Shown here in pieces: positions 49,061 to 59,975 of a DNA stretch of 64,000 nucleotides. The position numbers and the translations under genes are program-made. The notes under the pieces are model-generated. The model saw only the letters and a program-made list of their open reading frames with translations. It was not told the origin of the DNA and did no database searches. Positions within the stretch are counted from its first letter, which is position 1; each line of letters starts with the position of its first letter. The stretch is from Stomorhina lunata (lineage: Eukaryota; Arthropoda; Insecta; Diptera; Rhiniidae): assembly GCA_933228675.1 (NCBI GenBank), contig OW121742.1, positions 123,853,983 through 123,917,982 on the forward strand. The letters are read 5' to 3'.

Positions 49061-51615
49061 TTAGAGAACTCTTAGCCCCAAAAAAATATACCTATAAATT
49101 AAAAGTAAAATGAAATTAGATTTAAAATCAAAAATTTCCATATTTTCAAGAAAATTTTTTTTAATTTTTTTTTTTTGATTTTATTATAACACAGATTTTT
49201 CTACTGCTTAAATTATTTGCTTAAAAGAAAACTTTTGTCATTTTTTTTTTTAACTCGAGGTTGTGTTTAAAATGCTGTTTAAATCAATTTGCCTTTCAAG
49301 TACGCCCACTTTTTATGATTCCTTTTCTTCTTACTTAGAAGCTGTTAACCCTATTGTTGGTCTAAGAGGTTCGGAGAAAAGAAAACAAAAAGCTTTTTTT
49401 CAATTCTTTTAAAAATAAACTTATGACAGACCATTCAAATTTCCTGTAGTTCGTTTTTTCTACAATTTCTTGTGATTTTCTTTTTTTTTTTCTAAGGAGG
49501 GAAATATGATTTTTTTAAGATTTAACTGATTTTTATAAGATGTTCTTTTTTTTAAACACAATTCATGAATCTCACTTATTTTACTGCTTTCTTGAAGAAT
49601 TTTATATTTTTTGTTTAAATTATGAGTAGAATGATGATCAGTATTGAAAAACGAGGACGTTGCCTGGCTAAACGAAGCGTAAACTTAAGAGGCTGGAAAT
49701 CATCATACTATACTTAAAACCTCATCTCCTTGCTTGACTATATACTTTTTTCTTCAACCTTTAGCAAATGCTGGTGGGTTGACTTGGTTGCTTGGCTGGC
49801 TTTTTCTTAAACTTTCATTGTTTTGTTTTTTTACGTTTCTCTTCCATATTTTGCTTAATATTATACGTAAATTTTTTACTTATATTTTTTTCTGTGGCGT
49901 AGTTTTATGCATACATTTTTTTCATATTTTCCTTAATATTGGTTTCAAGTATTTTAAGGATTTTTTTTTTTTGGGACGAGTAAAAGTGATGTTAAGCGAA
50001 AAAGGACCTTTTGTTATAGCAACTGTTATGAAAAGAGGAGAGTGGAAGAGGGATTCAAAGATGTAGATTTTTAAAAGAAAATTTGCTTTAAGATACTTAT
50101 CCTTGGCAACCAAACAGCCATTATTATTTTTATTACTTATTTGCTTTTAATATATCAAACTAACAGAGCTCGGCCACCCAGATCATACCTATCTACTAGT
50201 TTTGTTTTTGAAGTCATCAAAATTATACCGAAAAATTGAAGTATAAAAAGATGGAAGGACGAAGAAACGGATGTATATCCATCTTACCTCTTTTTCGTTT
50301 ATAAAACCCTCAAGTCAATAACCATGTTTAAACATTCAACCATTTTTCTTAACTTTATACTTCTTCATCCTCCTTCTTCTCTCTTCTTAAAGAAGAAAAA
50401 GTAAATATTAACGAAACCGTCTTCCGTTTTTCTTAAGGATTTTTGCATATTTTTTTGTTCTTAACATTGATATTTGAATATCAATAATTTTTTCCCATAA
50501 AAAAAAATTCTACCCAAGCTGTTTATATATATGTACAAGGACTTATCCTGACCCTTGTTGATATTGAAAAATTGCTTAAACAATACTTCAGAAATTATTC
50601 AAAAAACTTCAATGCTTTTGTTCTGTTGTTCTATTAAATTTAAGCAGTTTTAGGGTTTTAACATTTTAAATCATAAGAACTACTTTATTTCTAAAAACGA
50701 AACAAAAGTATAAAGTCCTGTAAAGTTGTCTGCTTTAGTCTGGGTAATCACTGTCAATGTTTAAAACAGATAGACGAAAGGACAGACAGTCAGTCAAGTT
50801 TAACTATTTTACATTATTGTTTTACTTTTACTCCACTCTTATGAAAAGAGGTTGTGATTTCTTGAATTACAAAAAAAAATCTCTTGATCCTTATTCAATG
50901 TCCTTACATTGTTATTAATAATAAGCTAAAAATTTTTTTTTTCATGGACTAATTTTTTATATTTATCTATATATTTTTCCATTTTTCATATTTTCTTAAG
51001 CATTTTGAATTTTTTATTATAATAACAAAATTTTTCTTTTTATTGTTTTCTGTCTCTTAAGGATGTTAAGCTTCCTTTAAGCAAAACAATTAGTTTTTTA
51101 TGACTTATAATAACTAAGATTTTTCTTGTTTTTAAAGGACATTATGGTCATAAAAAAATATTTTTATAAGAATTAGGGAGTTTATGTTTAAGGAAGAACA
51201 TCAATATTTTAAATATGTAAATCCCTGAAAGTATGCTATAAGAAATTAATTATGGGAGTTTTGTTTCCGTTGCTTTTATTAGTTATTCGTGTTTATGTTT
51301 CTCGATAAATTTTGTTCAAAACAATTTTTTAAATTTTAAAATTAAGCTTTGAAATATTTTATTTAAACCTCTAAAAGTATGCAACAAATTTTAAGCAAAT
51401 TTCGTTTAAAAGCTATTTATACTTTTGGTATTTAAAAATTTTCATACTAAAAGAGTCCAATACTACAGTAAACCAAGAATATCTATGTTAATCCCTAAAA
51501 GTACACTATAGGACCTTTCACTTAGCACTTCTTATCTTTAAAAAGGCAAAGTGTGTGTTAGCTATCATCGTAAATTATTTATTCGATTAAAATTTATATT
51601 GGTACAATTGTGTGA
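49061..51615. other. Non-coding stretch, no gene seen
   Basis: The 110-codon frame at 49,734-50,066 (plus) is mostly Phe/Leu/Ile from T-rich DNA. Its last 30 codons look less biased but have no homology I recognise and are overlapped by an antisense frame. A dgacagacagtcagtcaag-like tract is at 50,778-50,800. Variant 13-mers lie at 51,226 (ccctgaaagtatgc), 51,370 (tctaaaagtatgc) and 51,490. Confidence 0.45.
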
Positions 51616-51621
51616 GTTATG

Positions 51622-52050
51622 GTTATTAGCTGAGTCATCTAAAACTGTTGAGTCATCTCAATCTGTTGAGTCATCTTGAACTGTTGAGTCTTCTCGAGCT
51701 TTTGAATCCTGTCGTACTGCTAAGTCATCCTTAACAGCTAAATTAACTCTAACTAGTCTTAAATTCTGAAGTCATCTCTTACTGCTGAGTTATCTTAAGC
51801 TGGTCATCATCAACTGGTGAGTCGTATCTTAAACTATTGAGTCATCTTAATCTGTTGAGTCATCTTGAACTGCTGAGTCGTATCTTAAACTCTTGAGACA
51901 TTTCAAACTCTTGAGTCATCTTGAACTGCTGAGTCATCTCAAGCTACTGAGTCATTTCAAGCTTTTGAATCCTCTAGTACTGCTGAGTTATCCTAAATTA
52001 TCTCGAACTAATCTTAAATTCTAAAGTCATCTCGAACTTCTGCTTAATTA
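51622..52050. repeat. 18-bp array with TGAGTCA words and higher-order duplication
   Basis: About 22 imperfect units near ctgttgagtcatcttgaa. Eight contain an exact TGAGTCA. The text gagcttttgaatcctgtcgt at about 51,697, leading into an act-aact-agtcttaaattctgaagtc segment, is repeated in diverged form from about 51,959, giving a second-order period of about 260 bp. The array is less A/T-biased than its surroundings. No ORF spans it. Confidence 0.9.
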
Positions 52051-52312
52051 GGCTGAACTTGAGTTATGGTATTAGTTATATTGGATTTGAGGACCGTTTG
52101 TGGCTTATTCGCATACAAATCTCTTGTGAGCTACGCGCTACATAGTGCCGTTATGTTAAACTCCATTCCTAGAAGTATGCAGCACATTTTAAGGGAACTT
52201 TTTTTAAAGCATTTTCCTTGGAATAAAATTTATAGCACCAAAAAAATGAATAAAAAATTAAAAAAATGATCTCCTAGAAGTATGCCATACTTTGGGTTCC
52301 CTAAGTGTACTT
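52051..52312. other. Short non-coding interval with two variant 13-mers
   Basis: Holds cctagaagtatgc at about 52,169 and 52,273, one mismatch from the dispersed motif, and a 67-codon chance frame. The patch around 52,075-52,150 is less AT-biased (gaccgtttgtggc, gagctacgcgctac) and unexplained. Confidence 0.4.
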
Positions 52313-52570
52313 ATATATCTGTGGCTTGGTCCTAAAAGGGCCAATGTCAAAAAACTTGTTTTGAGTATATATGATTTAAAGTTTTTATTTTCCATATAAA
52401 TTCATAGTAACATTGCCCACAAAAACCCTAATAAATCTGTTCTGAGTTAAGTCAGAGATTAACTGTTGGAGCCAAATAAAAAAGATTAAGAAAGGGAAGC
52501 TTATGCTATGATCAACTCAAAACAGCAGAAAATTGACATTGGCCCTTTTAGCACCAAGCCACAGATATAT
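52313..52570. mobile_element. 258-bp MITE-like element with 38-bp terminal inverted repeats
   Basis: The terminal inverted repeats at 52,313-52,350 and 52,533-52,570 match at 37 of 38 positions; the only difference is gtCctaaaagg against gtGctaaaagg. Similarity continues inward in weaker form (gttttgagt on both sides). The outer bases atatat are shared and palindromic, so the target duplication could be ATATAT or TA, with the true terminus at CTGTGGCTTGG. No ORF, so non-autonomous. The superfamily is not assigned. High arm identity makes this one of the younger insertions here. Confidence 0.82.
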
Positions 52571-54200
52571 TCTTTTATTATATTTTATGAAATAAACATT
52601 TTAAGATACAGCTTCTAATTTAGTAGAAAATTCAATTTAGTATTTCAGGGTCCAAAAAGTCTCATTCGTATCTAGCGAAATTGTATAGCATACATTAGGG
52701 ATATTCAAAATCCATTTTATTTCAAACATTTTAATATAGTTTTTAAACAATATAGAATGCAGTAATTAGGCCTTTTTTATTTTAATCCTTAAAGTATGTA
52801 ATATTTTTCTATTAATCAAAATTTTTTAAATTTATATTTAAATTGCAAACATTATAATAACGAATAATAGTTTTAGGCCCCAGGCCTTATTTACTTTCAA
52901 CCTTTAAGTATGCAATATTTTTTAAAGAAGAAAAATTTTAAAAATTTACTATTTAAAATTTTTTTGAATTTTCAATTATTTTAAATACTTTTTTCCATAT
53001 TTTAATTAATAGAAAAGCCTTTAAAACTTATTAAATAAATAAAATTTTAAGCTTAATTAAATTTAATGCCTTAAAGCAGGCTTTATTATTTTTTCACAAA
53101 AAAAACCCTATTTGTATGTGACTAAATTTTTATATATAATAAACAAACATCATGTGGTTTTTTCTAGATTTTTTTTCTATGACAAAATTAAAATTGTCAT
53201 TTTGTTTAATGTACCTTTCACTGAGCAATTTATGATGTTTATGGTTTTTCAAAAAAAAAAAAATGTTTGTTTGTTTAAAACAAATGACAACAAAAATCAC
53301 TCTCTAACCATTTTATAATATTTTGGCTGTTGATGTTGTTGCTATTTATTTACTTTATTAAAAATTAATAAAATTTTATAAAATACAGAGATTGTGATTA
53401 AAATTCATGCCTAAGGCGTTATTTGCACGGATGCAATTTAATTTATAGGAAAAAAAATATTAAAACCAATATACGCATTTTATTTTGTTATAACATTAAA
53501 TCACGTATTCAAACAGGTATTTTTATACAGAATATACAAGCAAACACATTTTAAAATATAAATTTATATACTAACAAACCTATATAATAATAAAAATGTA
53601 ATTGAAAATATCCTTGTTTATATAAAACAACATACATAGATTTTTCTCTCTTCTGTTTTTTTTTTTGTTGAACAAATATATTTTCCTTAATGTTTGTATA
53701 TTAAACATTGAGGTTTTATTTTTCATAAATTTTATTTTTATATAAATTTATTTGTTGTTGTTTGCAGCTCCGGCTGCTGTTGATGTTTTACCTTCAAATA
53801 AGTAAACAGGAGATATTGAAAAATTGATATATTTGTATGTTTATATGTTTATTTAATACACATTTATTTTTATGTGTGTTCACACACACTGAAACTTTAA
53901 CATAAATATCCTGCTTCAATGCATTATGTAAATATTTAATTATTTGAAAAAATTTTTACATAACATTCTTGGTAATATGTAAACTAACAACAAAATATAT
54001 ATTTTATAAAATTTATTTAAAATAGAGTAATTAAAATAAGGCATTTTATGTTTTATAAGTGCCCGAAAGTATGCTAGACATTTAAAAAAGCCTTAAATGT
54101 ATAATTAAAATTTTAAATGTTAAAGAAAACTAAATAATTAAGGTTTTCAAATGTTTTAATTATTAAAAAAGAAATTATTTAATTTTTTTAAATTATTTTT
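52571..54200. other. AT-rich non-coding stretch with one weak exon candidate
   Basis: At 53,755-53,767 the sequence tttgttgttgtttgcag is a good acceptor, followed by the GC-rich ctccggctgctgttgatg and then A-rich DNA. In one frame it gives PAAVDVLPSNK and a stop. No confirmed donor follows (ataa|gtaaac is weak). The rest is A/T-rich, with gccttaaagcaggc at about 53,081 and cccgaaagtatgc at 54,062 as 13-mer relatives. Confidence 0.4.
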
Positions 54201-54209
54201 TATTTTATA

Positions 54210-54900
54210 AATAGCAACAATTTCCTCAAAATTTTTCTATAGCAATTTGTTAAATGTCTAGTACTATCTGTATACAAAATTTTATACTCGTGTGTCTAAC
54301 CGTTGAAAAGTTTACCATATATCCTTTTTCCCAAAAAAAATTAAAAATTGAAATAATAGTTAAAAAAATATTCAAAATACTTCTAAATGATCCTATGCCC
54401 GTTTTTATGATGTAAATTAAATTATCTATAACTCTTTAAGACAATTTTAATATAAATAATATTTTCTTTCATTTAAATTTAATTTTTTTTTTTAATAAAA
54501 TTTTCCTCCATATTTCTAACCATTTCACTTTTCAATTTCAATAAAAAAATCAAATTTTGATTATGATCAAATTAATCAAAAATACATATTTTTTATTTGA
54601 TTTTTTTTTTTTTTAAATAATTTTTTCATTTAATAAATGGCAACAATTTGTCCATAGCAATTTGTTTAATGTGTAGTACTATCTGTATACAAAATTTTAT
54701 ACTCGTATGTCTAACCGTTGAAAAGTTTACGTAATATCTCCTTTTTTCCAAAAAAAAAATTAAATTTAAATAATAGCTAAAAAATATTCAAAATACTTCA
54801 AAATGATTCTATGTCCGTTTCAAAGATGTAAATAAAATTATCTATAACTCTTTAAGACAATTTTAATATGATATTTTCTTTTTTTTTAACTATTTAATTT
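54210..54900 (-). repeat. GGATATATG block 6b (minus), 2 units, ~413-bp duplication
   Basis: Two reverse units share long blocks of nearly identical text: agcaatttgttaaatgt, ctagtactatctgtatacaa, aattttatactcgt and gtctaaccgttgaaaagttt, at about 54,241-54,320 and 54,655-54,735. Each is followed by accatatatcctttttccc or, in the second, a disrupted aatatctccttttttcc. High identity implies a relatively recent tandem duplication. Confidence 0.85.
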
Positions 54901-56040
54901 TTTAAACAAAATTTTTCTACCACGCCCCCAACCATTTCACTTTCCAATTTCAATATTTAAAAAAAATCTAATTTTATTGATATTGGTCAACTAAACATCC
55001 CAAACACTCTCTCTAATACTATCAAAAAAGAAAAAAAAAACTTTCTGTGGTATTGTTATTACGCGTAATTGGACATTTTGTGGCAAATATGACAATTTTG
55101 TGGTACCACACAAAATTTGTTATACAATTTTGGGAATTTTTCTAATTTTCTAGTTTTTTTCTGAAAACTATCATCTAGTTTTTTTGGACACTATTTTTAT
55201 AGCATTTATAAAATATTTAGAATGATAATATTACAGGCAAATAGAGAAGAAAAAAACATGTTTTTCAAATTAAACTAGATTATATATTTAAATTGTGGTT
55301 ACCAGAACACAAATACACATTCAGTTAGAAGCAAAAAATAATTATCAAAATACAAATAACAAATTTTGGTAAAGGTGGATAAATTTAAGATAAATTAAAG
55401 AGTAAAAACTGTAAGTAAATGCTTAAAAATAATTTTAGTTAAAGCCCTAAAGTATGCTTTTAAATATTTTAAAAATTCAACAAATCATATCTTGAAGCAT
55501 ACTTTAAGGCATCACTTTTTAGAGCATACTTTCTAAACTCCCTTTTTCTCTAACTCAATTTAAACTTATTAACCCCTTCTCCCAGCTGCGTAAATATTTT
55601 TCTTCACTCTCCTTTAAATTCCCTAACAAACACCAAATTCTCCCTAAACTAGTTAAGCAAATGCCTCTAATGCTGTTAAATCAATGTCTGTTTTCCAAAA
55701 AAAAGGAGTCCTTTTCCTAGTGTTGCTATTTTCGAAAACAAAAAGATTTTGGAAGATGTAGTTTTTCGCAAACAATTCGAGGGAAAAACAACAAGTACTA
55801 TATCGTTTTAGAACTCAACTGCAAATGAACAACATAAACATTAGTAAACACTAATGCATTTGAGACAAAAGACAGAAAAAGAGAGAGAGAGACTTCATTT
55901 AACAAAGTGAAAAATTTAAAGCATAGTTTAAGGCTGTAGATAAAGAAGTGGCTGATTATAGTTGACTTTATAAGGCACTTTAAGGCTTTACATATTATCA
56001 ATTTTATTGAAACTTTGAAGTATCTAGAGTTTAATAAATC
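54901..56040. other. AT-rich non-coding stretch, no gene seen
   Basis: No gene. 13-mer relatives lie at 55,445 (ccctaaagtatgc), 55,497 (gcatactttaagg) and 55,921 (gcatagtttaagg). A gagagagagag tract is at 55,879-55,890. The 67-codon minus frame at 55,798-56,001 overlaps these motifs and looks like chance. Confidence 0.45.
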
Positions 56041-57604
56041 AAAGCTTAAACTTGATGTCGAACATCTTAAGAGAGCTTTTTAAAAGCTTTTCCAAAGATA
56101 TTAAAGATATTAAATTACTTTATTATATAATAAATATTAGCTAAAAGCATTAAGTAAAGCTTTCACTTCAACTTTTATTATAGTTTTATAATAAAATTAT
56201 TCAAAAACTTTGCCATCAAAGCTTTTCTTTTCAACAAATAGTTTTTAAAAGTCTTAAAAAAGCCTTATAATAAAGTTCTTTTACCAATTTTAAAATAGTA
56301 CTTTTAAGGCTTTTTTATTAGCTTTTTGTACTCTAAAAGATTTTTATAAATAAATTTCTTAACTCTATTAAATGTATTTGCAAAAACTACACTTATTGGT
56401 CTAAAAGCTTTCAAGCCAAACTTTTGTAAAAAACAACAAATTTTTGTCTTTTTTAATAAAATATATAAAGCTCTTCAATACAGCATGGAAAAACATTTAA
56501 ATAAAGCTTTGCTAGGAACGTTTTCAAAAGTTTTTTATACATTTCAAAAAGCTTTTTATAAAGTTTTTTTTTAGTTATTTAGAATAATCTTTTAAAATTT
56601 TAAGAAAATCTTTTGAATAAAAGCTTTTTAATAAAATACTTTACTTAAAAAAAGTTTCTTCACTAATATTTTTGCAAAAGCTTTCTTAAAGGTATTTTTT
56701 GATGTTAGATAAAGCTTTTTACCCTTCAAAGTTTCAAAGCTTTCTCATAGAAATTTTTAACTATTTCTTATTGAAACTTCTCTTGAAAGATTTTTAAAAG
56801 TTAAGTATTTTTGAGGTATTTTTGAGTTTATAAAAGAAGATGAGCTTAATTTAAAGCTATGGCTTTTAAAAGCTTAAAACCATTTTAATAATAAAACTAA
56901 AAGCTTCTTTACCTTGTTTTGTCAAAAAAAGTTTTAAATTAATTTAAATAAAAGCTTTTCAATAAATATTTTCTAGTTTATAAAAGCCAGAGGAAAATCT
57001 TTGGTTTAATTTAAAGTTATGTCTTCTTAAAAGCTTAAAACAGCAATTACAATGAAACTAAAAGCTTTTTTACCTCCTTTGTCTAAAAGTTTTCAAGTCA
57101 AACTTTCGTAAAAAGCAATATATTAGTGTCTTCTTAAATACAATATAAAAAGCTCTTCAGTATAAAAAACATTTTAACAAAGCTTAATTAAGCTTAATTA
57201 AGAATCCTTAAAAGTTACAAAGCTATTTTATACAAATTTCTAAATATTTTTTTATTGAAACTTCTCTTGAAAGATTTTGAAAAGTTTTCAATGAATGTAA
57301 ATTAAGCTTTCCAATAAGTATTATAGTTTTCCAATAAGTATTCAAGATTCAAATTGAAAAAAGGAAGAAGAAAAATCTTGAGTTTAAATTCAAGTTATAG
57401 CTTTTTGCTCACAACTTCCCTATAATCAAACTAAAAGCTTCAATAATAAATAATTGTTATAAATTGGGATCCTAGTGCAATACACTAATGTAACACTTTA
57501 AAAAAAACTTTTTAGTTAAAAGAAACAAGAGCTTTTCTAAAGCTATTCAAGTATTTTCTTACTAAAGCTTAACTTAAAAGCTTTCTTCTTATAAAAAAGC
57601 TTAA
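56041..57604. repeat. AAGCTT-rich domain 1
   Basis: AAGCTT and its flanked forms aaaagcttttt, aaagctttc and gcttaaaa recur dozens of times in about 1.55 kb, where fewer than one would be expected at this base composition. There is no fixed period, though some longer text recurs (taaaagcttaaaac with tttaaagctatggcttt near 56,850 and 57,010; ttgaaacttctcttgaaaga near 56,770 and 57,255). It looks like a very old, scrambled repeat or a cryptically simple region. Confidence 0.75.
57442..57500. mobile_element. Solo arm of the 12.3-kb foldback element
   Basis: The sequence aataaataattgttataaattgggatcctagtgcaatacact matches the right arm of the 12,274-12,495 element (aataaataattgtaataaattggga, then tcttagtgtaatatact), with about seven differences. 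The other arm is absent here. The copy shows the family is dispersed. It interrupts the AAGCTT-rich domain. Confidence 0.7.
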
Positions 57605-59149
57605 TTTTTGTCCTACTTAAAATTTTCTTTAAATATTTGAACTTTCAAAAATTTGACCTTTTATAGCGCCCAATGGCTTTCAGTGACTTTACTTTCTTAT
57701 TATATAACTTAACATTTAGGAAAAACTTATTGTTTACTTCGGGTCTTTAAGTAAAATGTCTAAAGTATTTTATGATGATAGTTTTTGCTCTTTTTTATGT
57801 AATTCTCTTCCTTTAAACAATGGCAACAAAAACAGAGCAATTGCCTTTTTTTGGAGACGGACATTAAATTTTGGGGCTCTATTTGAGAAGCTTAAGGTTT
57901 TAGCCAGGATGTTCAACGAATTACTATGACTGTTTGTCTGTCTGTCTGTATGTCGGTACGTCCTTTGGTTTGTTTAGTTGAAATACTTAACAATGTCTAT
58001 GAACGCTTGATTTCCTTTTATTTAGGATCTTGATTTAAGTTGAAAGTGTTTTTTTTTTTTTTTGTTATTTTTTGGATTTTCAGGATATTTTATGGACTTT
58101 GAGGAAAACAAGTAGTAATAGTTTCAATATGAATACTCTGCTCTGCTTTTGGATTTTTTGTTGTGCAAAAAAGAGCAAAAAAATACTAAACTACAAATAA
58201 GATTTTGTTGAAAATTTAATTTGGTAAACAATTTTCAAACTACATGTCTAGTTTTAGTTGTAGTTTCAGTTTCTGTTTAGTTTTTTGCAAATGAATAAAA
58301 GGAATTGAATGGATAGAGTAGGATTTTGTTATGAATATTTTATAACAATATTATCATCAGCAGCATCATGAGCATCATCAACATCATCATCATGATGATG
58401 AACATCAGTATCATTCATTTTTGTCCTGATGATTGCATTTAATATACTCTATAGCTCCTTTTTTCTTCTATATTGTATCTTTTTATTGAATTTATTTATT
58501 TATTTGTGATGATTTTTTTTTTTTTTCTATATCCAATTTTTATTTGAATTTGTTCATTTCTATTTGATGTTGTTAATCAAATTATAAATATTGTATTTTA
58601 GGGGTCCATAGCCACAAAATTGTGTGTATATTGTATGTGAGATTTTTAGTTTTTTCTTCATTCTATTTCATTTTGTCCAACAATGATACAAATTGTTTTG
58701 TATAGAATATTTGAAAAATTTAATTATTAGAAAATGAAATAAAATTGTTTGCATGTATATTTGTTAGGATTTTGTTTGGTTGTATTTAGATTTTATTTGT
58801 TATTGTGTGAAAAAAAGGCTAACAGAGTTATTTGCAAGGACTAAATCTAACAACAACAACGACCAAAATAACAAATGAATAAAATTTTTGCTGTCTGGAA
58901 AATTGATATTTATATTAAATTTTATTCTAAATTAATATAAATAAATTTAAATTTATTTAATAAGAAAAATCAAAATTTAACCAAAAAAACAATTGAAATT
59001 TATTAAAATCAGAAATTATTTTGTTATTTTTTTCTTGCAATGAAAATGTGGAATAATCTAAAGCTTAATAACAAATAAGTTATAAATTCGTAAAAAGAAA
59101 TCAAAATTTACCAAGAATAAAAAAAATGTAAAAGGATTTTGCATTATTA
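57605..59149. other. Non-coding stretch with CAT and CTGT microsatellites
   Basis: No gene. A gtttgtctgtctgtctgtatg tract is at 57,930-57,951. An imperfect (CAT)n tract at 58,352-58,410 includes catcatcatcatgatgatga, a self-complementary hairpin. The flanks are A/T-rich. Confidence 0.5.
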
Positions 59150-59975
59150 CTAAGCTTTTTAAATAATGTTTAGCTTAAATCCCATTAAAAGCTTTTTCAA
59201 ACAATTTTTAATAAAGCTTTAAAAGAGATGTTAAACAATAATCTTACTATTGCATTCCTCTTAGTAAATTTTCTTATAATTATAAATTTAAATTAAGCTT
59301 TTGTAAAGCTTTTTCAAAATTTTTGTATTATGTTCTTAAGCTCTTATATTGGATTTTTAAAAAATCTTTTTTTATTTAAAAAGGTCACGCGCATTTCAAG
59401 ATTTAGGAAAGCTTTTTAAAGAATTGTCTATAAAAATTCTACTTTAATTAGGTTTTTATTAAAGCTTTAGAAACTAAGTAATATCTATTCACAAGCCCTT
59501 AACATACATAGTTCTTTGTTGAGATTTTTGAAAGTTTTGTAAGTTAAATTTTTAAAAGCTATTGCGTAAGCTTTCTCAAAATTTTCAAACTCTAACTTTC
59601 CATTAAACTTTTTAGGGCTTTTTAAATAAGTATTTTTTACAAGCTTTTGGATTAGAATCATATAATTCTCAAGCTAAACTTTAAAACAATACTACTACTT
59701 ATCAAGCTTTTTAAAAGCTTTCTAAAAACAACTTTTAAAAGCACTTATTATAATAAAAATACATTTCAATTTAAAATTTAAATTTAAAATAAAGCTTTTT
59801 AACATAATTTTTTAAAAACCTTCTAACAAAGCTTTTGCAAAAGCTTTCTGATAAAGGCTCTTTAACATTTAAAGGGATTTCTAAAAAAGATTTTTGGAAA
59901 CGATAAAGTTTTCTATTATCTTTCAGATAAAGCTTTTGAGTTCTAAGAAAGTTATTGAAAAAACAAAAGCTTTTT
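59150..59975. repeat. AAGCTT-rich domain 2
   Basis: Same style as domain 1: more than a dozen aagctttt/aaaagctt words in about 0.8 kb with no regular period. Separated from domain 1 by about 1.5 kb of unrelated sequence. Confidence 0.7.

Noticed and set aside
49734..50066. 110-codon ORF, plus strand, apparently membrane-spanning
   Set aside because: The hydrophobicity follows from T-rich DNA; it begins without a start context and is overlapped by an antisense ORF.
52313..52570. Rho-independent-terminator or riboswitch-like inverted repeat
   Set aside because: The arms are 180 bp apart and very long in an animal-type sequence; a transposon with terminal inverted repeats fits better.
53505..53525. 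aaacaggtattttt as a ratchet point
   Set aside because: It lacks a pyrimidine tract and has a poor donor (GTATTT).
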